Notes: generated by a model not told the origin, from the sequence alone. Shown: positions 19,667 to 28,610, counted from the first letter of the stretch. The stretch: DNA of 55,195 nucleotides from SKVJ01 sp964578745 (GCA_964578745.1 CAZODZ010000005.1:1-55195); one strand, 5' to 3'. Numbers and translations: made by a program.

Positions 19667-20331
19667 TAACCCTCGAAAACATCACCAAGTCCTACGAGAT
19701 AGGGCAGCGCGAACTCCAGGTCCTGAGGGGTCTCAGCTTCCATGTTGGCAGGGGGGAAATGGTCGCCATCATGGGCCCTTCAGGCTCGGGCAAGTCAACG
19801 ACACTGAATGTCCTTGGGTGCCTCGACCGGCCCACCAGCGGAAGCTACTGCCTCGACGGCCGGGACGTGAGCCGACTGAACCGAAGGGAACTGGCCGACG
19901 TGAGGTCAAGGAAGATAGGATTCGTCTTCCAGTCATACAACCTCCTGCCCCGCATGAGCGCGCTCGATAACGTCAAGCTCGGCCTCAGGTACGCAGGACT
20001 ACGTGACCCGCAGATGGCCCGGGAGGCCCTTGAACGGGTGGGGCTGGGCGACCGTCTCACTCACAAACCCAACGAGCTTTCTGGCGGCGAGCAGCAGCGT
20101 GTTGCTATCGCACGCGCGATAGCGAAGAGGCCACCGGTGATCCTGGCTGATGAGCCAACCGGCAACCTCGACAGCCATTCAAGTGAAGAGATAATGAACA
20201 TCCTTGTCTCGCTTCACAAGGAAGAGGGCAACACACTCATCATGATTACGCACGAGCCCGACATGGCAGCGTATTGCGAAAGGATCATTCACCTGAAGGA
20301 CGGACAGGTCGTACAGGACGAGAAGCTATGA
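19663..20331 (+). CDS. MacB/LolD-type ABC transporter ATP-binding protein
   Basis: This 222-residue ATPase is complete. Walker A is GPSGSGKST at 38-46, the Q-loop is FQSYNLLP, the signature is LSGGEQQRVAIARA, Walker B is VILADEPTGNLD and the H-loop His is in MITHEPD. It overlaps both neighbours by 4 bp (ATGA junctions), so the operon adaptor-ATPase-permease is tightly coupled. It energises a mechanotransmission-type exporter rather than a classical transmembrane pump. Confidence 0.94.
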   Translation: MITLENITKSYEIGQRELQVLRGLSFHVGRGEMVAIMGPSGSGKSTTLNVLGCLDRPTSGSYCLDGRDVSRLNRRELADVRSRKIGFVFQSYNLLPRMSALDNVKLGLRYAGLRDPQMAREALERVGLGDRLTHKPNELSGGEQQRVAIARAIAKRPPVILADEPTGNLDSHSSEEIMNILVSLHKEEGNTLIMITHEPDMAAYCERIIHLKDGQVVQDEKL

Positions 20332-21560
20332 ATGGTCTGCTTGACCCCATCACGTCCGCTCTTTCAAGCGTGGCAGCGCACAAACTGCGCAGCTTTCTCA
20401 CAGTGTTGGGCATCGTCATCGGCGTCGCAGCGGTCATTGCGCTGCTCTCGATTGGCCGTGGAGCACAGGTGGAGATAGTCTCGAGCATCGAGTCGCTGGG
20501 AGCCAACCTAGTCCAGATCATGCCGGGCGCATCGTTCGGGCCGGGTGGGGTGAGGGGAAGTGCGTCGGCCGCCCTCACGCTTGAGGATGCCGAGGCCATC
20601 GAGCAAGAGATTGCGAATATTGCCGCAGTAGCACCCCAGTTGAGGAGCAGTTCGCAGGTCATTGCCGGAGAAGAGAACACCGTTGCAACAATAACAGGGA
20701 CCACTCCCGGCTACCGCATCGCATATAACCTCAAATTGCGGTACGGTACGTTCTTCTCCGACTACGATTGCGCACGCGGGGCGAAGGTGGCAGTCCTCGG
20801 CTCGACGATTGCGGAGGACCTCTATGGAGAGCTCAATCCCGTGGGCGAGACTATCAGGATTGGTCGTACCGTGGTTCATATCATCGGTGTGCTGGAAGAA
20901 AAGGGCGCCTCATTCACGAGTGCAGACGACACTATCATTGTGCCACTGACGGTCGTTCAGCAGACAACCACGCAACAACGCACCGCGAGTGGCGAGCATG
21001 TAATCAGCATGATCGGCATCAGCGTAAGGGAGAAGGGCCAGTCAGAGGAGGTAGTCAATTCCATCACCGAACTCCTGCGAGCGCGCCACGGGCTGTTGCC
21101 CACGGAAGACGATGACTTCAACATACTGTCGGCGGAAGAGATAGCGTCTCAGGTATCAGAGGCCCTCGGCATCTTCACCGTTTTCCTCGGCGCCATAGCG
21201 GGAATATCGCTGCTCGTCGGTGGCATCGGCGTGATGAACATCATGCTGGTCTCGGTACTCGAGCGCACCCGGGAGATAGGTATCCGCAAGGCGCTTGGCG
21301 CACAGGAGAAGGACATCTGGATGCAGTTCCTCGCCGAGGCAGCTCTGCTTAGCCTCGCAGGAGGAGTCATCGGCATTGCAACCGGATGGGGCATTTCGAT
21401 CGGCGTCGACCATTTCGTCGAGGAGATTACACCCCTGATAGCACCGGACATCGTACTGCTTGCCGTATCGGTATCCGTGGGGATAGGCCTGTTCTTCGGC
21501 GTCTACCCGGCATACCGGGCATCACGGTTGAACCCCATTGATGCTTTGAGAACCGAGTAG
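20328..21560 (+). CDS. MacB/FtsX-type ABC transporter permease
   Basis: This 410-residue permease has one N-terminal TM helix after KLRSFLTVLGIVIGVAAVIAL. A large extracytoplasmic MacB-PCD domain follows at about 45-275 (GANLVQIMPG, LTLEDAEAIE). Three C-terminal TM helices lie in the FtsX domain (LLVGGIGVMNIMLVSVLERTREIGIRKALGA), and the C-terminus reads YPAYRASRLNPIDALRTE. I chose the ATG overlapping the ATPase stop; the longer frame starting at 20274 reads through the ATPase gene. It is the last gene of the operon. Confidence 0.93.
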   Translation: MNGLLDPITSALSSVAAHKLRSFLTVLGIVIGVAAVIALLSIGRGAQVEIVSSIESLGANLVQIMPGASFGPGGVRGSASAALTLEDAEAIEQEIANIAAVAPQLRSSSQVIAGEENTVATITGTTPGYRIAYNLKLRYGTFFSDYDCARGAKVAVLGSTIAEDLYGELNPVGETIRIGRTVVHIIGVLEEKGASFTSADDTIIVPLTVVQQTTTQQRTASGEHVISMIGISVREKGQSEEVVNSITELLRARHGLLPTEDDDFNILSAEEIASQVSEALGIFTVFLGAIAGISLLVGGIGVMNIMLVSVLERTREIGIRKALGAQEKDIWMQFLAEAALLSLAGGVIGIATGWGISIGVDHFVEEITPLIAPDIVLLAVSVSVGIGLFFGVYPAYRASRLNPIDALRTE

Positions 21561-21604
21561 CCACCTGCAGGCATCAGCGTGGGCCGACTCTCCGAATGCG
21601 GGCC

Positions 21605-22147
21605 CTACAGAAGGGCGTCGAGAACAGTGACATAGACCTCCGGCCGGTGTGTGAGCCTCTCAATGCTCTCCACGTAACGCCAGGTCCGCCGGATGACCAT
21701 CGGACTGATCCACCGACCCAGCATGCGCGCACTCAGCGGCATTCCCTCTTCGGCCACAGTCCGGAGCCCCTCACAGGCATCCACCCTCTCGGACACGTAC
21801 AGGCGCTGTTCGACGCGATAGTCCACCAGGATGCGGACAGGCACCCGCCGACCGTCATACGTCACAAAGTGCCCGTCGGCAAGCAACGGCGCGCCGATGT
21901 GCACACCGGGTTCGGACGGCAGCTTGAGTTCACTCCACAGCATCGACAGGACCATCACCGGCGTGCCCACGGGAATACCTTCCGAAGAATGTACCACCAT
22001 ACCGGCACGTTCCTGCAGAGGAATTGTCGACAGAAGAGGGCCCGTGAACTCGTACCGCAGACGATACGCCGATATGTAGCGCAGCTCGCAGGCCACCATG
22101 CCATGTGATGCCGCCGTGGAAGTAATCATCGCCACCATCGTAAGCAA
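21605..22147 (-). CDS. conserved-looking hypothetical protein
   Basis: The minus frame encodes up to 180 residues with normal composition (YISAYRLRYEFTGPLL, GRRVPVRILVDYRV) and is preferred over the opposite-strand frame, which is His/Pro-rich. I do not recognise a family. The long frame starts at TTG 22147; internal ATGs at 22138, 22129 and 22099 are alternatives, and none has a clear SD. It has no TM helix or signal peptide beyond a weak N-terminal hydrophobic stretch. It converges on the efflux operon. Confidence 0.45.
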   Translation of the reverse strand: MLTMVAMITSTAASHGMVACELRYISAYRLRYEFTGPLLSTIPLQERAGMVVHSSEGIPVGTPVMVLSMLWSELKLPSEPGVHIGAPLLADGHFVTYDGRRVPVRILVDYRVEQRLYVSERVDACEGLRTVAEEGMPLSARMLGRWISPMVIRRTWRYVESIERLTHRPEVYVTVLDALL

Positions 22148-22209
22148 GAAGTCTAAGGCGTTACTGGACGCCGGGTCAAACAGACGCAGATGCCCGCATA
22201 CAATGCCAC

Positions 22210-22950
22210 TCAGAAGCGGTCGTTGCCGTACAGGATATAGTGACGAAGGTCGCGCGCGTTATTCACGGCATAGCCACGATAGTCATTGTTGAAGTACGCG
22301 TACACGTCGAGACCCTGCTGCAGAAGCTCCCTGGCCCAGCCAGCGACGCCTGCAAGCGCCTGCGGAGAATAGTCGTGTGAGTAGTCGACACCATGAAAGC
22401 GCAGGTAAACCCAGTCGGCGGTCACCTCTCTCGGGTGGTTGTCAATCAGGTCATGGATTACCAGGGCCGCATGATGTTCACGTAGTACACTGAAGACTTC
22501 CTCATGCAGCCAGCTCCCATCGCGGAACTCGAGCGCCCAGCGCACAGCCGACGGCGCCGCCCTGAGGAAGCCATCAAGGCGCTCGGCATTCCGCTTCCAG
22601 TGCGGCGGCAGCTGAACCAGTACCGGACCAAGGGACCATTTGAGTCGCTCGGCGCGCTCAATAAACCGCGCAATAGTACTGCCCGCATCCTTGAGCTTTT
22701 TCATCTGTGTGCCATAGCGACTGAACTTCAGCGCATAACGGAAACCTGGAGGTGCCTGGTCACGCCAAGCGTCGAACGTCTCCTTCGAAGGCAGGTTGTA
22801 GAATGTGTTATTCACTTCAACCGTATCGAAATGTTGAGCGTAATAGCTGAACCACCTGCTTTTCGGCAGGCCTTCGGGATAGAAGACACCCATCCAGTCA
22901 TCGTACTGCCATCCCGATGTACCAACACGTAGTTCGCCCTTCTTCGCCAC
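22210..22950 (-). CDS. DUF72 family protein
   Basis: This 246-residue TIM-barrel-like protein of the DUF72 (YecE) family begins with VGTSGWQYDDW. It contains SYYAQHFDTVEVNNTFYNLP, VLVQLPPHWKRN, WALEFRDGSW and WVYLRFHG, and ends with VYAYFNNDYRGYAVNNA, all in family order. The start is GTG with GAGGTGGG upstream. The biochemical role of the family is not established. The frame upstream (Fpg/Nei zinc finger) ends 10 bp before it on the same strand. Confidence 0.9.
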   Translation of the reverse strand: MAKKGELRVGTSGWQYDDWMGVFYPEGLPKSRWFSYYAQHFDTVEVNNTFYNLPSKETFDAWRDQAPPGFRYALKFSRYGTQMKKLKDAGSTIARFIERAERLKWSLGPVLVQLPPHWKRNAERLDGFLRAAPSAVRWALEFRDGSWLHEEVFSVLREHHAALVIHDLIDNHPREVTADWVYLRFHGVDYSHDYSPQALAGVAGWARELLQQGLDVYAYFNNDYRGYAVNNARDLRHYILYGNDRF

Positions 22951-22959
22951 TTTCCCACC

Positions 22960-23163
22960 TCAATAGCGCTTCTGGCACACGGGGCAATAGCGGGCTGTGG
23001 GCACGGACACCACAACCGTTCCTAATCCACCGCTGCAGGCGGGACACCTGCTGTCGCCCGAACAGGCATGCGGCAGGAGCCACCATTGCGGCAGCTCATC
23101 CGGCTTGCCGCCATGAGCCACTGCGGTACCAAGCACACCTCGCATCACCCATGCCATTTGCAC
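22960..23163 (-). pseudogene. C-terminal remnant of an Fpg/Nei-type DNA glycosylase
   Basis: The 67-codon frame carries a CPAC-x16-CPVCQKR zinc finger, preceded by AHGGKPDELPQWWLLPH. Both fit the C-terminal end of Fpg/Nei base-excision glycosylases (zf-FPG_IleRS type, ending YCPxCQ). The catalytic N-terminal domain with its Pro2-Glu3 is absent. Upstream frames to about 23460 show only broken coding-like sequence, such as LHRKIDEPVRLEGLIGKGSV, which I cannot assign. The first codon is GTG or the ATG two codons later, and neither has an SD. It is most likely a 5'-truncated gene, less likely an independent small zinc protein. Confidence 0.5.
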
Positions 23164-23898
23164 ACCGTGTCGGTGCTGGCGGACGCCTCATAGACGGAGC
23201 CCTTGCCAATGAGCCCCTCAAGCCGTACGGGCTCGTCGATCTTCCGGTGCAAAGAGAACGCATAGGCCTCCCCAACAAGCAACCCTCGGACACCTCGCCC
23301 CTACCAACCGTAGCAGCGGTACGGCGGTGTGTCAAAGGAAGTCCTGTCAGTCGCGCTTGTTCCAGCTGCAGATTTGCGCGAAGCACCCTGAGGCTACTCG
23401 AGACACGGAGGAGGATGATAACGGTGAGGACCAATGAACATGTCGAGTCAAGTAATGTTTAGCAGGCACAACTCCGTCGGCGTGCGACGCCTCACTTCAA
23501 GGATGAAGACAGTGTCACTCTCATCACGCAACCGCAACGAACTGGATAACACGTAACCCGAGACCGTCGAAGCAGTCCGCCAGTGAGAGCAGAGACACAA
23601 CAGGCCGGGCCGGCCTGGATCTCTACGTACCACAACTCATACGGTCACACGGCAGTTGCACCGTATTCACTGCGGGCAAGGCAGTGGCACCGGTGGTGGC
23701 CACGCCTCTACTCCTGGGATGAAATTGAGCAAGGTCCGGTGGAGTCCAATCGCTATACTATCCACAACATCCTCCACACGCCACTCAACGCGACGATCCC
23801 GGCAAAGGCCAGGAGACCAGACAGATCCAGCCTGGTGCGCTCGCGTTCCTCGCGAGCGCAGATCCAGTTGCCGCACCCTCTGAACTATGCTCCGACTA
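23164..23898. other. intergenic with traces of decayed coding sequence
   Basis: About 735 bp hold no intact gene. On the minus strand, about 23290-23165 reads LVGEAYAFSLHRKIDEPVRL and onward before a stop, suggesting a relic I cannot name. The plus-strand frames are low quality. A GGCCGGGCCGGCC-type GC-rich palindrome lies near 23603. Confidence 0.35.
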
Positions 23899-23927
23899 TT
23901 GATTATGCGTTAGTATGCGTGTATACC
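23899..23927 (+). promoter_or_regulatory. sigma70-type promoter for the DUF4870 gene
   Basis: TTGATT at 23899-23904 and TATACC at 23922-23927 are separated by 17 bp. This places the transcription start about 30 bp ahead of the SD-ATG of the DUF4870 gene. Confidence 0.5.
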
Positions 23928-23965
23928 TTTCGCTCACAGTGAACGGAGTACAAAGGAGGGCCAGA

Positions 23966-24295
23966 ATGGCTGGAGAGAAAACCGGGACAGGTCTCGAGCC
24001 CAATGTTGCAGGGCTGCTATGCTACGTACTCATATGGGTGACGGGACTCATCTTTTACCTCATCGAAAAAGAAAACAGGTTCGTTCGTTTCCACGCGATG
24101 CAATCTATCATTGTATTCGGCACACTCACCGTGGCAAGTCTCATCCTCGGAGTAATCCCGATTATCGGCTGGGTAATCTCGTGGTTGCTGGGGATAGCCG
24201 CCCTCGTTCTGTGGATACTGTTGATGGTCAAGGCATATCAGAACCAGTGGTTCAAGGTGCCTATCGCCGGGAATATCGCTGAGAAACACATCTGA
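23966..24295 (+). CDS. DUF4870 membrane protein
   Basis: This 109-residue protein fits DUF4870: N-terminal TGLEPNVAGLLCYV with the first TM helix, the polar turn IEKENRFVRFHAMQS, then two closely spaced TM helices at about 47-90 and the tail KAYQNQWFKVPIAG. ATG 23966 is preceded by GGAGG at 7 nt, which excludes the upstream extension. The role is unknown. A consensus-like promoter lies upstream and a stem-loop downstream, so it is a monocistronic unit. Confidence 0.88.
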   Translation: MAGEKTGTGLEPNVAGLLCYVLIWVTGLIFYLIEKENRFVRFHAMQSIIVFGTLTVASLILGVIPIIGWVISWLLGIAALVLWILLMVKAYQNQWFKVPIAGNIAEKHI

Positions 24296-24326
24296 GCGAG
24301 TCCCTTTCCAGCTCGCTGGTTCTGTC

Positions 24327-24352
24327 AGGGGCCCTCGCGATTCAGGGCCCTT
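24327..24352 (+). terminator. stem-loop terminator after the DUF4870 gene
   Basis: AGGGGCCCT and AGGGCCCTT pair with one mismatch around an 8-nt loop, 32 bp after the stop codon. The 3' side has only a short T content. Confidence 0.5.
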
Positions 24353-24585
24353 GAGTGTCTTCACGCCCTTGCCTCTCCGCCTACGGTCGCTCCAGTGAAA
24401 CACGCACTGCCATGCTACCAGGCAAAGGGCCGATATCCCTGATGGGGTAGACGCGCCCCTGACAGACGGATACCTAAGAGCCGGCAACGGGTGGACATTT
24501 ATGCGCCCCTTCACCTGCTTCGCATGCATTTTGAGGGAAACAGCGGGGGCCTCCACTCCTGCAAGCCCGAAGTTTTCTGTCGACC

Positions 24586-26265
24586 TCATCCCTTGTCGCA
24601 GGCAGCCTGCTCGCGCAACTGCCGCCTGAGCATTTTGCCCGTTATCGTCTTCGGGATCTCGTCGACAACCTCAACGGACCGGGGATACTTGTATGCTGCC
24701 ATGCGCTCCCTGCAGAAATGGATGAAGTCATCGGGCGTAGCGTTCTCATGACCCGGCTTGAGTGTCACGAACGCCTTGACCGTCTCACCCCGGTAGTCAT
24801 CCGGCACACCTATAACACAGGCACCAGCCACAGCAGGATGCTGGTAGAGGACATCTTCAACCTCACGGGGCCAGACCTTGAAACCAGAGACATTGATGAG
24901 GTCTTTCTTGCGGTCCACAACATAGAACCATCCTTCAGGCGTCATCTTGCCGACGTCGCCGGTGAACAGCCAGCCATCATGGATAGCGTTGGCTGTCTCC
25001 GCGGGGCGCTGCCAGTAGCCAGGCACGACGCTGGGACCCTTGATGACTATCTCCCCCACTCTACCCGACTCAAGGTCGTTGCCCGTCTCGAGATCGACTA
25101 TCTTCGCTACAGAACCGGGTGGCGGGAAGCCGACCGAGAGCGCGCCAGTCTCAGCATCAACAGGACTCCGGGCACCAAGCGGCGTAATGATGCCAGGCGA
25201 TGTAGTCTCCGTGAGGCCATACGTGTTGTGCATGTAGTTGCCGGTCGTTTCCTCGTACTCGCGGGCGACGCCCGGAGCCACAGGGGCACCGCCACAAAGA
25301 GTCTTTACAAGCGAACTGAGGTCGCGCCGTCGGATGTCCGGGTGGTTCAGAAGTCCAATGTAAGCAGTAAGTGGTCCATTCGTGTAAGTAACACGCCACT
25401 TCTCTATGAGGCGGAGGATCTCTGCCGGGTCATACCGGAACGCGGCGACTATGGGAGCGCCAACCAGCGTCGCCACCGCCAGCAGACAACTCGAACCGGT
25501 CACATGAATGAACGGCGCGAGTGCCAACACAACATCATCACTTGACATTCTGTACGCAAGCACGAACGCTGTACAGGCATACGCCAGATTTGCATGTGTG
25601 TTCAGCGCACCTTTTGGCGGCCCCGTTGTGCCTGAGGTATAGGTTATGTAGGCCACATCATCCGGTGACGGGTCGACAAAGGGTGGCCGCCGCCCATCGT
25701 ATCGAGCAAGCAGGGCCCTGAAATCGGCTGTTCCATCCACTCTGGTTCGTCGTGCACCGTGCAGCACCGCGGGCAGTGGCACCGTGCGGTCCAGAAAATC
25801 CAGCTCCGCTGCCGTGATGAGACAGTTCACATCAGTGCCAGCAGCCGCTTTCTTCGCCTCCTCAGCACTGCTCTCCATCGTGATGAACACACTGGCGCCC
25901 GAATCGCGGCAGTAGAAACTCAACTCCCGTTCCCGGTACATGGGATTCAAGGGTACTACAGCCGCGCCGAGCTTCCATGCCGCAAACACAGAGATGGGAA
26001 AGGCCGGGATGTTCTGAAGCTGCACGACTACGCGGCCACCTCGCCCCACTCCCATATCGTGAAGTGCCGCCGCCAGGGCATCAGAGGCACGGTCGACTTC
26101 GGCAAAGGTGAGAGTCTCGTCAAAGTAGTGTATGGCCGGCCGGTGAGAGCCACGACTGACACTTGCCCTGAAAGCTGCCAGACCGGTCGGCTCCCGTGCC
26201 GTACAGTCGAACGGATAACCCGCCGGGTGCAGGTCGTACCATGGATACGCGTGGTTGGCTGCCAT
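24586..26265 (-). CDS. long-chain acyl-CoA synthetase (AMP-binding)
   Basis: This 559-residue ligase activates a carboxylic acid with ATP and CoA. The phosphate-binding loop TSGTTGPPKG is at 210-219. The A5-type motif is YGLTETTS, the hinge GWLFTGDVG is followed by the A8 region YVVDRKKDLINVSGFKVWP, and the catalytic Lys is in PKTITGKMLRRQLR near the C-terminus. It is cytosolic, with no signal. I favour ATG 26265; the frame also opens at TTG 26274, and the SD is weak for both. It is monocistronic in view. Chain-length preference cannot be judged, but the length and hinge fit medium/long-chain fatty acyl-CoA ligases. Confidence 0.9.
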   Translation of the reverse strand: MAANHAYPWYDLHPAGYPFDCTAREPTGLAAFRASVSRGSHRPAIHYFDETLTFAEVDRASDALAAALHDMGVGRGGRVVVQLQNIPAFPISVFAAWKLGAAVVPLNPMYRERELSFYCRDSGASVFITMESSAEEAKKAAAGTDVNCLITAAELDFLDRTVPLPAVLHGARRTRVDGTADFRALLARYDGRRPPFVDPSPDDVAYITYTSGTTGPPKGALNTHANLAYACTAFVLAYRMSSDDVVLALAPFIHVTGSSCLLAVATLVGAPIVAAFRYDPAEILRLIEKWRVTYTNGPLTAYIGLLNHPDIRRRDLSSLVKTLCGGAPVAPGVAREYEETTGNYMHNTYGLTETTSPGIITPLGARSPVDAETGALSVGFPPPGSVAKIVDLETGNDLESGRVGEIVIKGPSVVPGYWQRPAETANAIHDGWLFTGDVGKMTPEGWFYVVDRKKDLINVSGFKVWPREVEDVLYQHPAVAGACVIGVPDDYRGETVKAFVTLKPGHENATPDDFIHFCRERMAAYKYPRSVEVVDEIPKTITGKMLRRQLREQAACDKG

Positions 26266-26382
26266 GTCTTTCAAGCAGTAAGCGTGTTGGCGATTGTATC
26301 ACGCAGGACTCCTCGTGGCGTCCGTGTCAACTGGCGCTGCAACTCTTCGGCGTAGTAGCATGAAGTGCAGGAGGCAACCCGG

Positions 26383-26586
26383 ATGCGCTACTGGGTACTG
26401 GAAAACGCAGCAAATGATTATGTGCAGATACACCGGGCAGAATGCGAACGCTGCCAGGAGGGACAGAAGCCCCAGCCCGGCACCTGGATCGGCTTCGACA
26501 GCTATGATCAGGCGATTGAGCATTGCGCCAGAACAGGGCGACCTGTTCTCCAGTGCATGCTCTGTCACCCCGAGCGGTACGCCTAG
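26383..26586 (+). CDS. small Cys/His-rich protein
   Basis: This 67-residue protein starts at ATG 26383 with GGAGG 8 nt upstream. It has HRAECERC near residue 20, GTWIGFDSYDQAIEHC in the middle and CMLCHPE at the end. The pattern resembles the short H-x3-C...C-x2-C proteins that probably bind a metal. It is unnamed. It lies directly upstream of the META lipoprotein array on the same strand but is separated by 60 bp. Confidence 0.6.
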   Translation: MRYWVLENAANDYVQIHRAECERCQEGQKPQPGTWIGFDSYDQAIEHCARTGRPVLQCMLCHPERYA

Positions 26587-26645
26587 AGCTCCAGCGGCAA
26601 CTGCACAGGGAGACACATGGAGAAGCGGTTAACCAGGTAAAGGCC

Positions 26646-27071
26646 ATGATACACAGAGCATTCCTGGTCGCTGTTTGTGGAGTCATACTCATCGCCGGCT
26701 GTCCTGCCGGCAGCCCGGCGGGTGAGCAACCTTCACTGCAAGCCACTGCGTGGACGCTGACGGCTCTTGGGAGCGGGGGCAACATGAGACCTGCGCTTGA
26801 GACCGCAGATGTCACGATCGAGTTCGACGCAGACGAAGTCTCCGGTTCCGCAGGCTGCAACCTGTACTTCGGCAGCTACTCAGCCAGGAAGGACGGCACA
26901 TTTTCGGTCGACAACGTGGCGTGGACGGAGATGGCCTGCCTCGAGCCTGGCGTCATGAAACAGGAGCAGCAGTTTCTGAATACACTGCTGCAGGCAAAGT
27001 CCTATGATGTTTCAGACGACACGCTCACGATAGGCGGAGGCGGCGGCAGCCTGGTGTTCGCCCCACAGTAG
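26646..27071 (+). CDS. META-domain lipoprotein 1
   Basis: This 141-residue lipoprotein has the signal RAFLVAVCGVILIAGC with Cys19 as lipidation site. It is followed by one META/HslJ-type domain: WTLTALGSGG, ITIEFDAD-like strand, SGSAGCNLYFGSY and a C-terminal TLTIGGGGGSLVF strand. HslJ-like META domains occur in heat-stress/novobiocin-resistance and protease-inhibitor-like proteins; the role here is unknown. I selected ATG 26646 because it begins the signal peptide. The longer frame runs back through the preceding gene. It is the first of four related lipoprotein genes. Confidence 0.8.
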   Translation: MIHRAFLVAVCGVILIAGCPAGSPAGEQPSLQATAWTLTALGSGGNMRPALETADVTIEFDADEVSGSAGCNLYFGSYSARKDGTFSVDNVAWTEMACLEPGVMKQEQQFLNTLLQAKSYDVSDDTLTIGGGGGSLVFAPQ

Positions 27072-27205
27072 TGTCGGGGCAGGTTTCAGTGGCAGGACAA
27101 AGACCAACCACGGAGAGACAGTGGGAGCCGCCACATGGCATCGTAGTGGACTGCAGCGGCTGATGGCAGTGCAGCGCCACAACGCAACTCCAGTGAGGTG
27201 AAACC

Positions 27206-27646
27206 GTGAGAGGCAAGGCCATTACCGGCCTGCTCATCGTATCAGTGGCGCTGTCAGGAGCCGGTTGTACGCCGGGCACAGCCGACCAGCCACCCCTCGA
27301 GGAGACGGGATGGGTGCTTTCCGCCTATGGCGAGCCCGGTGAGATGAAACTGGCGACCAACCACCCCCTTGTGACACTGGCTTTCGAAGAGGACGAGGTA
27401 CGTGGCTCTGCAGGCTGCAATACGTACTCCGGCTCGTACACGTATGCAACAGGAGGCGAACTGCACATCACCGGCCTCAGACACACAGAGGCATACTGTA
27501 CTGAAGAGGGGGTGATGGAACAGGAAGAGACTTTCCTCGAGACGCTGTGCCTCTCAGAGCGGTATGGAGTCGATGCCAGAACACTCACCATCAGCGGGGG
27601 AGGCAGGGTGCTCATCCTCTTGAACAACTGCCTTTGCTCTGACTAA
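27206..27646 (+). CDS. META-domain lipoprotein 2
   Basis: This 146-residue paralogue of the preceding lipoprotein has the signal KAITGLLIVSVALSGAGC with Cys21. The META domain shows GWVLSAYGEPGE, VTLAFEEDEVRGSAGCNTYS and TLTISGGGRVLIL, with a Cys-rich end. The start is GTG with GAGGTG upstream. It keeps the GSAGCNxYxGSY core of paralogue 1, so the two form the closer pair. Confidence 0.8.
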   Translation: MRGKAITGLLIVSVALSGAGCTPGTADQPPLEETGWVLSAYGEPGEMKLATNHPLVTLAFEEDEVRGSAGCNTYSGSYTYATGGELHITGLRHTEAYCTEEGVMEQEETFLETLCLSERYGVDARTLTISGGGRVLILLNNCLCSD

Positions 27647-27721
27647 GCCGCGACAGGCCACGCAGCCTGACACACGCTCCAACAGACGGAATGCTACATG
27701 GTTACGCTATCATAGGGGGTC

Positions 27722-28138
27722 ATGCACAGCCGCAAGAATTTGTGCACACTGGTCCTGGGCGTGTCATTACTGTCTCTGTCATCATGTGCGCCGTCACAGA
27801 CTGACCTGGCCGGTACATCCTGGGTCTTTGAACAGTGCGCCGATGAATCGGTGGCAACCCTGGGACCGACCGAAATCACGATCACATTCGAGGAGGACGG
27901 GACTGTGCGCGGTTTCTACGCGTATCTCAACTATGCGGGCAACTACAGCATCGAAGACGACGCTCTTACCATCTCAGACATCTGCTGGCTGAGCCTCATC
28001 TGCCAGGCAGCTGACCCCATCGTGCAACCGCAGGCATTCGTGGACACACTTATGAAGGCGGAGCGTTATACGGCCGACGGCGATACTCTTGTCATCTATG
28101 CAGGCGATGAAGAGCTTGTATTTCACGCCAACAGGTGA
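27722..28138 (+). CDS. META-like lipoprotein 3
   Basis: This 138-residue protein has the signal NLCTLVLGVSLLSLSSC with Cys22. The domain follows the META layout (LAGTSWVFEQ, ITITFEEDGTVRGF, YAGNYSIEDDALTI, DTLVIYAGDEELVF), but the GCN motif is replaced by AYLNYAGNY. It has its own Cys pair in SDICWLSLICQ. It is probably a diverged paralogue of copies 1 and 2. Confidence 0.75.
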   Translation: MHSRKNLCTLVLGVSLLSLSSCAPSQTDLAGTSWVFEQCADESVATLGPTEITITFEEDGTVRGFYAYLNYAGNYSIEDDALTISDICWLSLICQAADPIVQPQAFVDTLMKAERYTADGDTLVIYAGDEELVFHANR

Positions 28139-28160
28139 GCAGCAGTTCGTGCAGCCCGGT

Positions 28161-28610
28161 GTGTTCTCAGGGCGAAGCCATATCAGTATTCCCTCCCGAC
28201 TGGAGCAGGCAGTGCTGGTAATAGCTGCCATCCCGTTATTCCTGGCCAGCTGCTGCGATAGGGAGGAACCGGGGCTCGCCGGAACCTCGTGGCAACTGGA
28301 ACAGGGCAGCAGCTACACGCAAGTGAGCGGGCTCGGCATCACCACCATCACTCTCTCGTTTGGTACAGATGAGTCGGTTACGGGCACGCATGCCTACCTC
28401 ACATACGGCGGACGCTACAGCGCGTCGAACGACACACTGGCGGTTACAGCCGTGGCATGGACATGTCAGCCCTGCCAGACGGAAACGGGCGTTGCAGACC
28501 AGCAGGCTTTCCTGGACACGCTCATGAGCGCACAGTCGTATTCGATCAGGAACAACCGGCTGGTTATCGACACGGCGGACGGCGAACTGGTGTTCGAGAG
28601 ATTGAAGTAG
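28161..28610 (+). CDS. META-like lipoprotein 4
   Basis: This is a roughly 149-residue paralogue closest to copy 3: LAGTSWQLEQ, AYLTYGGRYSASNDTLAV, VAWTCQPCQTETG and NRLVIDTADGELVF. The lipobox LASC follows a hydrophobic run. No ATG precedes the signal peptide at a sensible distance. GTG 28161 (or GTG 28149) gives a usable n-region, but no strong SD is seen, so the start is uncertain. It begins 22 bp after copy 3. Confidence 0.7.
   Translation: MFSGRSHISIPSRLEQAVLVIAAIPLFLASCCDREEPGLAGTSWQLEQGSSYTQVSGLGITTITLSFGTDESVTGTHAYLTYGGRYSASNDTLAVTAVAWTCQPCQTETGVADQQAFLDTLMSAQSYSIRNNRLVIDTADGELVFERLK

Noticed and set aside
21596..22108. 170-codon plus-strand frame opposite the hypothetical gene at 21605-22147
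   Set aside because: Its product is His/Pro/Thr-rich with no SD, while the minus-strand product has normal composition.
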